A DNA stretch of 64,000 nt from Verrucomicrobiia bacterium (GCA_947462875.1 CANHQJ010000017.1:27363-91362), one strand, 5' to 3'; positions 33,430 to 42,804 are shown, numbered from the stretch's first letter. Translations and numbers: made by a program. Notes: a model not told the origin generated them from the sequence alone.

Positions 33430-34284
33430 ATGAACCACCAAAACGCCCAGATGCAAGTTCATGCGCAGAGATTTTTGAAAAACATTCGCAGCGAGGGTAG
33501 TAGGGAAAGCATGCCCCCGAAGGATGACAGCGATGGTCTTGCGATGCAGCGCGAGTTTTTTTCGCGCGTGCATGATGCGAGCCAGTTGCTGCAATTGGTG
33601 GATGCGCTTCACGGGATTCATTTTTTTGTCAAAGACCACCTGTGCCGCCACATCGCGGTGAGTCAGAAATTCGCCGAACGCCTCGGCCTGCAAAGCGCGA
33701 GCGAGATGATAGGCCGCACGAATTATGATTTTTACCCGAAACTGATCGCGGATAAATTCGCCATCGACGATGAATATATTCTCCGCTCCGGAGAGCCTCT
33801 GTTGAACATCGTGGAGATGCTGCCCTCGGCTTGCGGCGGATTCGACTGGATCACGACGAACAAGATGCCGGTATTCGATAAAAGCGGCCGCGTCATCGGG
33901 ATCATGGGGACCTTGCAGTCGCACGGCGATTATTTCCGGCCGTGGGCGGAGGGTGCCGGGGTGGGGAAGGCGGCTGAATACATCCAACGCCACTTTCACC
34001 AGGCGGTGGATCTGGATCAACTGACGAAGGCCGCGGGACTGTCACAACGCCATCTCAACCGGAAGTTTCACGAGGTGTTCGGAATGTCGGCTCAGGAGTT
34101 CTGGATCAACACGCGCATCCAGCGTGCCTGCGATGCCTTGACGGGCACTTCGAAAAACATCGCCGAGATCGCCGAGGAGTTCGGATTTTGTGATCAGAGC
34201 GCGTTTTCCCGTCAGTTCCGGCAACGCACGGGCCTGTCGCCGATGGAGTATCGCCGCCGCTACGCGCCCCCGCGCCGTGGCTGA
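33430..34284 (+). CDS. PAS-domain AraC/XylS-type transcriptional regulator
   Basis: 284 residues. An N-terminal PAS fold lies at ~45-170 (HGIHFFVKDHLCRHIAVSQK, MIGRTNYDFYPKLIADKFA, and the PAC-like GRVIGIMGTLQSHGDY). A C-terminal AraC double helix-turn-helix lies at ~182-280 (DLDQLTKAAGLSQRHLNRKF, IAEIAEEFGFCDQSAFSRQF, TGLSPMEYRRRY). The sensor is PAS rather than a cupin, so it probably detects a small molecule or redox state. It lies 85 bp upstream of the PSD1/DUF1501 pair on the same strand, so it likely controls that pair and perhaps the divergent SOUL gene. An alternative start is ATG 33511. Confidence 0.9.
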   Translation: MNHQNAQMQVHAQRFLKNIRSEGSRESMPPKDDSDGLAMQREFFSRVHDASQLLQLVDALHGIHFFVKDHLCRHIAVSQKFAERLGLQSASEMIGRTNYDFYPKLIADKFAIDDEYILRSGEPLLNIVEMLPSACGGFDWITTNKMPVFDKSGRVIGIMGTLQSHGDYFRPWAEGAGVGKAAEYIQRHFHQAVDLDQLTKAAGLSQRHLNRKFHEVFGMSAQEFWINTRIQRACDALTGTSKNIAEIAEEFGFCDQSAFSRQFRQRTGLSPMEYRRRYAPPRRG

Positions 34285-34369
34285 ATAGTCCCGATAATTG
34301 GCGGTCGTGACGCTGGCAGAACGGATCGTTTGTGCTAGAGTAATGTTGTTCGTTTGCCCCGAAATCCGC

Positions 34370-37318
34370 ATGAATCTTTTTTTCCGCCGTAAGTTCTTTT
34401 CGCTGTGCCACCTGTGGCGCTTGGCACCATTGGGTCTGGTCCTGAGTGTGCACGCGCAAAGCCCGGAAGACGTCGCGTTTTTTCGCGATCGCGTGAAGCC
34501 GATCCTGCAGGAGCATTGCATCGAATGCCATGGCGGCAGTGACGGCAAAGGCGGCTACAAGATCAAAAGCGGCTTGCAGCTCATCAGTCGCAAAGGCCTG
34601 CTGAAAGGCGGGGAGCATGGACCGGCCTACGATGAAAAAAAACCGGCGCAGAGTTTGTTGTTGGAGGTCATTTCCTATCGCAATGACGACCTGCAGATGC
34701 CGCCGAAAAACAAGCTCTCGGAGGAAAAGATCGCCTTGATCGCCGAGTGGTTGCAGCGCGGTGCGGCGTGGACGCCGGAGGATGCCGAGCTGATGCGCGA
34801 GGTGCACGAGCCGATGTCCGATGTGACGACGGTCAATGAAAAGACCAAGGCGCATTGGTCCTACAAGCCGATGGCGCGGCCAGCGGTGCCTGCCGTGGCG
34901 GGCTTTGCTCATCCGATCGACCGTTTTCTCGAAGCCCAGCGGCAGCAGCACGGTCTGGTGGCCAATCCCCCTGCCAGCAAGGCGGAGCTGTTGCGCCGCG
35001 CCGCGATGGACCTCACGGGTCTGGCTCCCAGTCTCCAGCAGATCAGGGACTTTGAAAACGACAAGAGCCCGGATGCGTGGAGCAAGCAGATCGACCGCTT
35101 GCTGGCGATGCCGCAGTATGGAGAAAAATGGGGCCGCCATTGGCTCGACCTGGTGCGCTATTCTGAGTCGCAGGGATTCGAGCGCGATACGAACAAGTCC
35201 ATGGTGTGGCGCTATCGCGATTATGTGATCGACGCCTTCAATCAGGACAAACCCTATGACCGCTTTTTGTTAGAGCAGCTGGCGGGGGATGAGATCGCCG
35301 AGCCCACGCGCGACTCGATCATTGCCACGGGCTACCATCGCCTGATGCAATGGGATGACGAGCCTGCGGATCGTTTGCAGCACACCTTTGACATCATCGA
35401 TGACAACCTGCGCGTGACCACCGAGACGATGCTCGGCATGACCGTCGGCTGTGCCCGCTGCCATGATCACAAGGGCGACCCGATCCCGCAGAAAGATTAC
35501 TACCAGCTCGCCGCCTTTTTCCGCAACATCAGCCCCATGGGCAATGGCGAGGCGAATCTCCGCCCGGTGCACGCGCCTCATGCGCAAGGGCCGGAACAGA
35601 TGAAACAGTGGAAGGCGGAAAAGGAAAAAATCTCCGCGCAAATCGTTAAGGCCGAGCAGGAATACCGGCGCCGCACGGATGCCGCGGGCATCACGGGTCC
35701 CACGGCGGATGTCTCCTTGATTTCCGATGCGAGGCAACGGCCGTGGAAATGGCATTATACCACCGACAAACCCGCCGCCGACTGGAACGCGGTGGGCTTC
35801 CGCGCCGAAACGCAGGGCTGGAAGGAAGGCCTCGCCGGATTCGGCACCTCGGTGCCCGATGCCAAGGCCAAGACTCCTTGGACCAGCAAGGACATTTGGC
35901 TGCAAACGACATTTTTGTTAGAGGCTATTCCGACATCCCTCATCATGTCCCTCTATCACGACGAGGACATCGAAATTTTCTGCAACGGCCAGTTGGTGCA
36001 TCGGAAAGAAAAGTATCTCATCGAATACGCGACCATCGAGGCATCGGACGCCTTCATCGCCGCCTTGCAGACGGGGCGCAACGTGATTGCCGTGCACGTC
36101 AGGCAATCCGGCGGCGGTCAGTACTTCGACATGGGCCTGACCATCAAGGGCCGTTCCCTGCGCCGGGAAATGATGGCGAATGACAACCCGCACTTCGCAG
36201 CGGCGGAGCGGGAGGAATTCCGCAAGTTGTTGGATCAGATCACCGTGCTCGATGCCAAACTGGACCAGCCGGAGGAAATGACACTCGCAGTCGCGGAAAA
36301 CGGGGCGCAGTCGCCGCCGACCTTCATCCATCTGCGCGGCAGCGCCCATGCCGAGGGCGAGGAAGTGCAGCCGGCGTTTCCCGCGATCTTCGGCGGAGAA
36401 ATCGCGAAAATCGAAGCACCCGCCTCGCGGCAGAGCAGCGGCCGCCGCCTGGCACTGGCCCAGTGGATCACCCGGCCGGACAACCCGCGCACGGCACGCG
36501 TGATGGTGAACCGGCTGTGGCAACATCACTTCGGCCGCGGGCTGTCTTCCACGCCGAACGATTTCGGCTACCTCGGCACTGCGGCTACCCATCCGCAGTT
36601 GTTAGACTGGCTCGCCACGGAGTTCGTGGAAAAAGGCTGGAGCCTGAAAGCGATGCACCGTCTCATCATGAGCTCGGCGGCCTATCAGATGTCGAATCGC
36701 AGAAACGATGCGAACCTCGCCAAAGATCCCGCCAATGAACAGTGGTGGCGTTTTCTCCCACGGCGCATGACGTCCGAAGAACTGCGCGATAACATCCTCG
36801 CCGTCACGGGCGAACTGAATCTGCAATTGGGCGGCCCCAGCATCTTTGTGCCGATTCCGGAAGAAGTGCTCGCCACTTCCTCCACCAAGGGAAGCAAGTG
36901 GGGCAAGAGTGCGCCCGATCAAGTCAACCGCCGCACGGTTTACGCCGTGAGCAAGCGCTCGCTCTCCGTGCCCATGCTCACCGAACACGATCAGGCGGAT
37001 ACCGACAATCCCTGCCCGGTGCGTTTCGCGACCATCGTGCCCACCCAGGCCCTGGGCATGATCCACAGCGATTTCATCCATGAAAAAGCCCTGGCCTTCT
37101 CGCAACGCCTGATGCGCGAGGCCGGTGCGGAGCCCGCCGCGCAAGTGCGTCTGGCCTTTCAGCTCGCCCTCCAGCGCGACCCGCAGGAAGCGGAGCTCAA
37201 ACGCGCTCTCGCATTTCTCGACCTCATGCAGCAGCAGGAAAAACTCGCACCGGATGTGGCGCTGCAACGTTTCTGCCTCGCCGTATTCAGCTTCAACGAA
37301 TTCATTTTCATCGACTAA
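34370..37318 (+). CDS. PSD1/planctomycete cytochrome c-type protein (DUF1549/DUF1553)
   Basis: 982 residues from ATG 34370, with a signal peptide ending near SVHAQS. Order: planctomycete cytochrome c domain with one haem site (CIECH, ~50-54) and QMPPKNKLSEEKIALIAEWL; PSCyt2/DUF1549 (DRFLEAQRQQHG, YGEKWGRHWLDLVRYSES, AGDEIAEPT); then, between it and the last part, a ~140-residue beta-rich insertion (DIWLQTTFLLEAIPTSLIMS, DEDIEIFCNGQLVHRKEKYL) resembling the jelly-roll of glycoside hydrolases; finally PSD1/DUF1553 (NPRTARVMVNRLWQHHFGRG). Such proteins are periplasmic, typical of Planctomycetes and Verrucomicrobia, and linked to polysaccharide use. A DUF1501 partner follows after 18 bp. Confidence 0.93.
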   Translation: MNLFFRRKFFSLCHLWRLAPLGLVLSVHAQSPEDVAFFRDRVKPILQEHCIECHGGSDGKGGYKIKSGLQLISRKGLLKGGEHGPAYDEKKPAQSLLLEVISYRNDDLQMPPKNKLSEEKIALIAEWLQRGAAWTPEDAELMREVHEPMSDVTTVNEKTKAHWSYKPMARPAVPAVAGFAHPIDRFLEAQRQQHGLVANPPASKAELLRRAAMDLTGLAPSLQQIRDFENDKSPDAWSKQIDRLLAMPQYGEKWGRHWLDLVRYSESQGFERDTNKSMVWRYRDYVIDAFNQDKPYDRFLLEQLAGDEIAEPTRDSIIATGYHRLMQWDDEPADRLQHTFDIIDDNLRVTTETMLGMTVGCARCHDHKGDPIPQKDYYQLAAFFRNISPMGNGEANLRPVHAPHAQGPEQMKQWKAEKEKISAQIVKAEQEYRRRTDAAGITGPTADVSLISDARQRPWKWHYTTDKPAADWNAVGFRAETQGWKEGLAGFGTSVPDAKAKTPWTSKDIWLQTTFLLEAIPTSLIMSLYHDEDIEIFCNGQLVHRKEKYLIEYATIEASDAFIAALQTGRNVIAVHVRQSGGGQYFDMGLTIKGRSLRREMMANDNPHFAAAEREEFRKLLDQITVLDAKLDQPEEMTLAVAENGAQSPPTFIHLRGSAHAEGEEVQPAFPAIFGGEIAKIEAPASRQSSGRRLALAQWITRPDNPRTARVMVNRLWQHHFGRGLSSTPNDFGYLGTAATHPQLLDWLATEFVEKGWSLKAMHRLIMSSAAYQMSNRRNDANLAKDPANEQWWRFLPRRMTSEELRDNILAVTGELNLQLGGPSIFVPIPEEVLATSSTKGSKWGKSAPDQVNRRTVYAVSKRSLSVPMLTEHDQADTDNPCPVRFATIVPTQALGMIHSDFIHEKALAFSQRLMREAGAEPAAQVRLAFQLALQRDPQEAELKRALAFLDLMQQQEKLAPDVALQRFCLAVFSFNEFIFID

Positions 37319-37336
37319 CATTTCATCACCAGAGCC

Positions 37337-38791
37337 ATGATCCATGTTCCCAATTTCTGCGGTCAAATTCGCAAGCGTGAATTCCTCCATCAGCTCGGTG
37401 GCGGCTTCACCTCACTGGCGCTCACCGGCTTGTTAGGGCAGAGCGGATTTTTTTCCCAAGCGAATGCCGCGGAAACGATGGCCAATCCGCTGGCACCGCG
37501 CACGCCGCAGCTGCCGGCCAAGGCGAAGTCCGTCATCTTTCTTTTCATGTATGGCGGGCCCAGCCACATGGATACCTTCGATTACAAACCGAAACTCTAT
37601 CCGCTCGATGGCAAAACGATCCCGATCAAAACCTTCGGCCGCGGTGGCAAAAAAAACCAAGGCCGCGTGGTCGGTCCGAAGTGGAAATTCCAGCAATACG
37701 GCCAGTGCGGCAAGTATGTGTCCGATCTGTTTCCGCACACCGCGCAATGCGTGGATGACATCGCCTTCATCCACTCGATGACGGCCGACTCGCCGATCCA
37801 CGGCTCGGCGATGCTCATGATGAACAGCGGTTCGCTGCTGAGCGGCAAACCCTCGTTAGGCTCCTGGCTGAATTACGGGCTCGGCTCGGTGAACGAAAAC
37901 CTGCCCGGCTATGTGGTCATGCTCGATAAAACCGGCGGCCCGATTTCCGGCGCGAAAAACTGGTCGTCCGGCTACATGCCCGCGTCGTACCAGGGTGTGG
38001 TCTTTCGCTCGCAGGGTGATCCGATCCTCAACCTCGCTGACAAACACGGCATGAACCGCGTGCAGCAGCGTTCGTTGTTGGACTACCTCGGCGACGCCAA
38101 TCACGGCCACTTGCAAGGTCGCGAGGATCACAGCGATCTGGCATCGCGCATCGCCAGTTACGAGCTGGCCTTCCGCATGCAGACGACTGCGCCGGAGGCC
38201 ATCGATGTGGACCGCGAGCCGGAGCATATCAAGGCGCTCTATGGCATGGACCAGCCGCGCACCGCGGACTTCGGCCGCAAGTGCCTGCTCGCGCGACGAT
38301 TGGTCGAGCGCGGCGTGCGTTTCATCCAGATCTATTCCGGCGGCGCGCACAACGACGACAACTGGGATGCGCATGGCGACTTGGAAAAAAATCACAACTT
38401 CCACGCGGGCAATACCGACAAAGCGATTGCGGGCTTGCTCAAGGATCTGAAGCAACGTGGTCTGTTAGATGAAACTTTGGTTGTGTGGGGTGGCGAGTTC
38501 GGTCGTCAACCCACGGCCGAATACGCCGCAGGCACCGGACGCGATCACAACTCCTACGGCTTCACGATGTGGATGGCGGGCGGCGGCATCAAGGGCGGCA
38601 TCAGCTACGGCGAAACGGACGAGCTCGGCTCGCAAGCGGTCGTCAATCGTTGTCAGGTGAAACACCTGCACGCCACGATCCTGCACCAGATGGGCATTGA
38701 TCCGAACAAACTCAGCTTTTTCTACAACGGCCTCGATCAGAAACTCGTGGGCGTGGAAGAGATCGACCCGATCCGAGAAATCATGGCCTAA
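37337..38791 (+). CDS. DUF1501-family exported protein, partner of the PSD1 protein
   Basis: 484 residues. The N-terminus (QIRKREFLHQLGGGFTSLAL) looks like a Tat signal with KR in place of RR, as is common for DUF1501. Family landmarks: VIFLFMYGGPSHMDTFDYKP, MTADSPIHGSAMLMMNSGS, RRLVERGVRFIQIYSGGAHN, and VVWGGEFGRQPTAEYAAGTG with GRDHNSYGFT. The fold is related to alkaline-phosphatase/sulfatase-like enzymes, but a substrate is not known. The gene nearly always pairs with a PSD1/DUF1549 gene, as here (18-bp gap), so the two probably form one envelope complex or pathway. The stop codon overlaps the 30-bp repeat. Confidence 0.93.
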   Translation: MIHVPNFCGQIRKREFLHQLGGGFTSLALTGLLGQSGFFSQANAAETMANPLAPRTPQLPAKAKSVIFLFMYGGPSHMDTFDYKPKLYPLDGKTIPIKTFGRGGKKNQGRVVGPKWKFQQYGQCGKYVSDLFPHTAQCVDDIAFIHSMTADSPIHGSAMLMMNSGSLLSGKPSLGSWLNYGLGSVNENLPGYVVMLDKTGGPISGAKNWSSGYMPASYQGVVFRSQGDPILNLADKHGMNRVQQRSLLDYLGDANHGHLQGREDHSDLASRIASYELAFRMQTTAPEAIDVDREPEHIKALYGMDQPRTADFGRKCLLARRLVERGVRFIQIYSGGAHNDDNWDAHGDLEKNHNFHAGNTDKAIAGLLKDLKQRGLLDETLVVWGGEFGRQPTAEYAAGTGRDHNSYGFTMWMAGGGIKGGISYGETDELGSQAVVNRCQVKHLHATILHQMGIDPNKLSFFYNGLDQKLVGVEEIDPIREIMA

Positions 38792-38820
38792 ATAAGGAGA
38801 AGGGGTTTGCAACCCCTTTC
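38791..38820. repeat. 30-bp repeat with hairpin, copy 2
   Basis: Identical to 28991-29020. Its first base is the last base of the DUF1501 stop codon. The 8-bp stem AAGGGGTT/AACCCCTT with a TGC loop would fold in a transcript from either strand; a convergent esterase gene ends 20 bp further on. There is no long T-run after the stem. Confidence 0.75.
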
Positions 38821-38840
38821 ATCTTCACACCTTTCCCTCA

Positions 38841-40607
38841 TCACTTGTTATACCCCTTGTGATTCATGAATTCCCAGATGCGCTCCATCCAGGTGTAACT
38901 GCCCGTTTCGGGTGATGCGGCTCTTTGGAAGCAATGATTGCGCGTGGCCAGCGTGTGGAGATCGGACTGAAGGCCCATGCGGCGCAGTTGCTCCCAGCAT
39001 TTCACCGAATTCATCGCCGCCCATCCATCGGCGTCGCCGTGGATGAACAGCATCGGACAGGTGGCGAGATCGAAGGCGAATTCCGGTGCGAGCCGCGAGT
39101 CATCCTCGTTGCCGCCTTTCGCATTTCCGGCATCGATGCCATCGGTGAGCGCGTAGGCCGGATAGATCGCGACCGCCCATTGCACGTTGCAGGAAATTTT
39201 ATCGATGTCATCGATCGCCGCGTAGGAGCGGGATGATGAACTGGTGGAACCCATGAGCGCGAGGTGGCCGCCGGCGGAGGAACCCATGATGCCGATGCGC
39301 TGGGGATCGAGCCCTTTCGCCGCCGCCTCGCTGCGCACCAGCCGGATGCAGCGCTGCAAGTCCTGCCAGGCCGTGGTGTGCTTGGCCAAGCCGCCCTGGG
39401 GCCGTGGCGTGCGGTATTTCATCGTCACGACCGCCATGCCTTTTTCATTGAGATAGCGCCGCGCCGGTGCGACTTCGAAATCGTCCGGGTTGTTGCCATT
39501 GTAGGCGCCGCCCGAGAAAATAATCTGCACGGCCTTGGTCTTGAGTTGTTTCGGCATGTGCCATTCCAGGTAGGGCTGGACCTGTTTTGCCTGCGCATCC
39601 GGCATCTTTCCTTCCGGCCAAAGCGGGGCCTTGCGATAGTCAGCGCGCGCATCGTCACTCGCATAGCGTTGCATGAGCGGGACTTCCGCGCCGAGACGTC
39701 CATCGTAATTCATCTGGCGCAGGAACTCGGTGACGCGGTCCAGCCAGTGATCGTAGGCGGTGCCGTTCTCGCCCTTTTCCGGATCGCCCATGAATCCGTG
39801 GGGACGGTCCGCGAAGAGATGGAGCTCGGCAGGCAGTTTCATACGACGGAGCTGGCGGTAAATTTGCGTGGAGCCCAGAGGAGAATAGGCATCCGTGCCG
39901 CCGTGAAAGAGCGCCATCGGACAGGTCTTGGCATCGAACTTAAATACTTCCGAGAGCTTGACGTCGGGCGCATCGCCCTCGCGAGTGTTGGTCCCGGTGA
40001 GACCATCGGTGAGCGCGTAGGCGGTATAGATCGGCACCGCCCAGTTGATGTGGCAGGGATGCTTGTCGAGTTCATCGATGGCCGCGTAGGCGGGAGTGAG
40101 CGCGCTGGTCCCGAGCAGCACGGTGAGATGGGCTCCCGCGGAAAAACCGAGCGCGCCGATTTTTTCCGGATCGTAGCCGCGTTTCTGCGCCTCGCTGCGA
40201 ATCAGGCGCACGGCGCGTTGCCCGTCCTCCCAGGCGCTTTGATAGATGGGCAGGTTTTTCGGGCGCGGTGTGCGGTAGGTGAGATTCACGCACACATAGC
40301 CGAGCGACGTGAGTTTTTTCGCCACGCGATCAATCCACACGCCATCGACGCAGCCCTGATAGCCGCCGCCGGTGATCAGCAACATGCAGGCACCGTTTTT
40401 GATGGCGGGTGCGTCATACCAATCGAGATGCGGCATGGCATGTTCCTCCGCCTTGAATCCCGGTGCCTTCGCCTCGTTCTGCGTCGCCGCGATCTGCTGC
40501 GGCTGGAAATCCGGAATCTTTCCCTCCGGCCAAAGCGCGACACGATCCGCAGAAAACGCAGGAACAGCGACCAGCAACCACGAAGCAAGAATGAGGAGTT
40601 TTTTCAT
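38841..40607 (-). CDS. Secreted protein with two tandem alpha/beta-hydrolase (esterase) domains
   Basis: 588 residues with a signal peptide (MKKLLILASWLLVAVPAFSA). Two homologous esterase/lipase domains of the BD-FAE/acetyl-xylan-esterase-like type follow. Domain 1 has LLITGGGYQGCVDGVWIDR as oxyanion region and nucleophile elbow GFSAG. Domain 2 has IIFSGGAYNGNNPDDFEVAP and elbow GSSAG. Both repeat ALWPEGK at the start, YRTPRP, YAAIDDIDK (or YAAIDELDK), and TYALTDG-like segments (TAYALTDGLTG, PAYALTDGIDA). Both retain a late Asp/His (HGGTDAYSPLG and PHGFMG; HGDADGW and RNHCFQ). It probably deacylates polysaccharides in the periplasm; location next to the PSD1/DUF1501 pair supports that. Confidence 0.9.
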   Translation of the reverse strand: MKKLLILASWLLVAVPAFSADRVALWPEGKIPDFQPQQIAATQNEAKAPGFKAEEHAMPHLDWYDAPAIKNGACMLLITGGGYQGCVDGVWIDRVAKKLTSLGYVCVNLTYRTPRPKNLPIYQSAWEDGQRAVRLIRSEAQKRGYDPEKIGALGFSAGAHLTVLLGTSALTPAYAAIDELDKHPCHINWAVPIYTAYALTDGLTGTNTREGDAPDVKLSEVFKFDAKTCPMALFHGGTDAYSPLGSTQIYRQLRRMKLPAELHLFADRPHGFMGDPEKGENGTAYDHWLDRVTEFLRQMNYDGRLGAEVPLMQRYASDDARADYRKAPLWPEGKMPDAQAKQVQPYLEWHMPKQLKTKAVQIIFSGGAYNGNNPDDFEVAPARRYLNEKGMAVVTMKYRTPRPQGGLAKHTTAWQDLQRCIRLVRSEAAAKGLDPQRIGIMGSSAGGHLALMGSTSSSSRSYAAIDDIDKISCNVQWAVAIYPAYALTDGIDAGNAKGGNEDDSRLAPEFAFDLATCPMLFIHGDADGWAAMNSVKCWEQLRRMGLQSDLHTLATRNHCFQRAASPETGSYTWMERIWEFMNHKGYNK

Positions 40608-41053
40608 AGCATGTCATGCCCCCGATTGTTTCCCGAGGGACTTCGTATCCTGTGCGAGGCAAGGGTGCGTCCGCAAGCCGAATTGTCGCGGCTGTTCAAG
40701 TTCGGCGACCCTTTTCTCTCAAGGATGGTTTTGCGGTCGGCGCGTCCGTGGCGGAGTCCTCTGGCCTCCATGCCAAAAAGTCATGCATCCCACATCAACC
40801 ACCTGCCGGCCACAGACCATATCCAAGATTTGGGAACTCCCAAGGATGGGCAGACCACTACCGAAGACTCGTGGCGTCCGCATATCTGCCACTAAATCGC
40901 CTGTTCCGAACCACTCCGGGCGATGCCCTGATCTACGAACGATTTCCCGGGAAATTCCTTGCAGTATGAAGGTAAACATGGTTTGTTGCTAACGAAACAG
41001 CACTCTGATAAAATTGTCAGATGGGATGCTACTAAACACTGTTCGCTGAAGAA
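40608..41053. other. 446-bp intergenic region without a supportable gene
   Basis: Between the divergent esterase and small membrane-protein genes. Short open frames exist on both strands, but none has a recognisable domain or a good start. One minus-strand frame (40719-40979) reads like degraded protein sequence (MTFWHGGQRTPPRTRRPQNH) and might be a remnant. No hairpin, promoter or repeat stands out. Confidence 0.5.
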
Positions 41054-41530
41054 ATGAGCCTTGAATCCGAAACCATTATCCAGCGAGGACAATCGTTCCT
41101 TCCGTGGATGATTCGGAAGATTGCTTCTGCCCTTTTCATCGGCGGAATCGTTGGGTGCACTATCGGCCTTCTTGCGAGTCACAATGTTTCGCTACTTCGA
41201 GTATCGTCCATTGTGGCGGCGGTGGTGTTTGTGCTCTGTTCACTTCTCTATTTCTATTGGGCCGCTTGTTCTACGAATGGAGGTGGATACAGATGGTCAG
41301 CGTTGGAGCGAGCAGGAATTGCCGTCTCCGGGCTTGCTGCTCTTATGATGGCAGCCAAGTTGGCGCTTCCTGAGATCCTTCCTGGGGCGCATTTCGTCTA
41401 TCTTATAGGCGCATTGATTCTCGCTTTCGTAGTGCGCCCTATTCTTGACAACTTCGGCTACAACCCAAACAACAGTGAACAATGCGTCGCTGATCAACGC
41501 CCTACCCGTCGCGAGTCGAGATTACCATGA
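41054..41530 (+). CDS. Small four-helix membrane protein, unknown function
   Basis: 158 residues with four predicted transmembrane helices: IASALFIGGIVGCTIGLLAS, SSIVAAVVFVLCSLLYFYWA, AGIAVSGLAALMMAAKLALP and FVYLIGALILAFVVRPIL. The N-terminal ~20 residues and the C-terminal ~30 (polar, Arg-rich) are predicted cytosolic. No family is recognised. GAAGAA before the ATG may serve as a weak ribosome-binding site. It is the first of three same-strand genes with similar character (41054, 41606, 42169). Confidence 0.7.
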   Translation: MSLESETIIQRGQSFLPWMIRKIASALFIGGIVGCTIGLLASHNVSLLRVSSIVAAVVFVLCSLLYFYWAACSTNGGGYRWSALERAGIAVSGLAALMMAAKLALPEILPGAHFVYLIGALILAFVVRPILDNFGYNPNNSEQCVADQRPTRRESRLP

Positions 41531-41605
41531 AAATTCAAACCTTTAACCTGAGTTCGGAGCGTGCCCTCGGCAGGGCGTGACAGGACTTGGACCTTCTCTG
41601 AAAAT

Positions 41606-42046
41606 ATGCAACCCTACATCAAAGATATATCCATCGCCGCTGTAGGTTTTGTGGCGAGTTTGCTTCTCACCTGGTGGTTCATTGAGAGGTTCGATGGATA
41701 CATCTCGCAGTCCCAGATGATGTTGTCCGGCGCGATCGCAGGAGGCAAGTGGGGGATGCAACTGCTTCTCGCGGCGGCCCTTTTGGGTGAGAGAAGGTGG
41801 CGTTACTTCCGAGAGATGGGGGTGGTTTGCGGGATTGGTAGCTGCGTGCTCATTCCCTACATTCTGTTAGGAGGTGGTTGGGCTTTTTTTGTCGGTTCCC
41901 TGATTCTATGTGTTTTGATGATGGCGTGGCTCGTCATCTCAAGGCTTGCGGCGATAGGCCTGAACAGGCGATGGACCGTTCTGTGGTTCGCGCTCCTGGG
42001 CGTTGCGGTCACTCTTCAGCTTACTTTGGTGTTTGATTTGATTTGA
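41606..42046 (+). CDS. Small multi-pass membrane protein, unknown function
   Basis: 146 residues from ATG 41606 (MQPYIKDISIAAVGFVASLL). Four or five hydrophobic helices are visible, including AGGKWGMQLLLAAALLGERR, VVCGIGSCVLIPYILLGGGW, FFVGSLILCVLMMAWLVISR and WTVLWFALLGVAVTLQLTLV. No motif or family is recognised. An upstream in-frame ATG at 41561 would add a polar, unconserved-looking stretch. It is 75 bp after the previous membrane-protein gene; the two may be cotranscribed. Confidence 0.7.
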   Translation: MQPYIKDISIAAVGFVASLLLTWWFIERFDGYISQSQMMLSGAIAGGKWGMQLLLAAALLGERRWRYFREMGVVCGIGSCVLIPYILLGGGWAFFVGSLILCVLMMAWLVISRLAAIGLNRRWTVLWFALLGVAVTLQLTLVFDLI

Positions 42047-42168
42047 CCACGTGTCGCGGTGTTGATCGGCCGGAACGGGCAGAACAAGCCATGCGGGGCA
42101 GCAGGCGATAGCATCGTGATTCGAATCGGAGCTTGATCCCGCCTGTGCCTCCCCATTAGGTTGTCTCT

Positions 42169-42804
42169 ATGAAAACAACAGCAGTCCTCCTGTTTCTGCT
42201 CGCGTCCGTGGCGAGGCTCTTCGCCGACGAGGACGGCGGGGCTGACGGAAAAGCCTACAAGTGCGATGCTCCGAACGGACGATTTTCGGTCAGGGCAGAC
42301 CAGGAGAAGGGATATGGTCAATTCGCTGTGGAGATCGTCGAGGCCGCTTCCCAAAAGCCAGTTCTGACCTTTCAGCCGAAAGCGCGCTTTATCAGCGCGG
42401 CATGGAGTTCCGATAGCAAGCTCGTTGCCATTGAACAGAACAGGAGCACGCATGAAAGCGCGGTCTCTGTGTATTTCATGGATCCCAAGGCGGTCAAAGA
42501 ACGGAGTTTGCCCAAGGAATGTGTCGAGGCAACTGCCGCGGCGCTTGAGACCATGGCCCGCAAGCATTCGAGAAAAGCCGACTCGCTGCCATTCCATTTC
42601 ACCTCGGAAGGTCTCCAGATCGTGAAGTGGTTGTCCCCGGACGCGCTTGTCCTTTCAGTATCGGGAATGGGATGGTGGGGCGGGGTGCCGGCAGGAGACA
42701 ACGACACCCGTTTTCTGGCGGAGTATGAAGTCACCATCCATTTCGCCACGGACGGCACGTCTTCACTGCAAAAAACAGCGCTGAAGAACTACGACGAACT
42801 GTAG
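42169..42804 (+). CDS. Secreted protein of unknown function
   Basis: 211 residues with a signal peptide (MKTTAVLLFLLASVARLFAD). The mature protein contains propeller-like strand pairs, RFISAAWSSDSKLVAIEQNR (a WD/TolB-type SxDSKxxA pattern) and LSPDALVLSVSGMGWWGG, suggesting a partial beta-propeller or related beta-sandwich. No enzymatic motif is visible. It lies 122 bp after the preceding membrane gene. Nothing further is supportable in 42805-42900. Confidence 0.7.
   Translation: MKTTAVLLFLLASVARLFADEDGGADGKAYKCDAPNGRFSVRADQEKGYGQFAVEIVEAASQKPVLTFQPKARFISAAWSSDSKLVAIEQNRSTHESAVSVYFMDPKAVKERSLPKECVEATAAALETMARKHSRKADSLPFHFTSEGLQIVKWLSPDALVLSVSGMGWWGGVPAGDNDTRFLAEYEVTIHFATDGTSSLQKTALKNYDEL

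Noticed and set aside
33421..34020. N-terminal extension of the SOUL gene
   Set aside because: The added 200 residues are antisense to the PAS-AraC gene; ATG 33420 gives a proper lipoprotein signal.
39264..40895. 543-codon + strand frame opposite the tandem esterase
   Set aside because: Composition typical of a reverse-frame artefact; the minus-strand gene has two intact catalytic elbows and a signal peptide.
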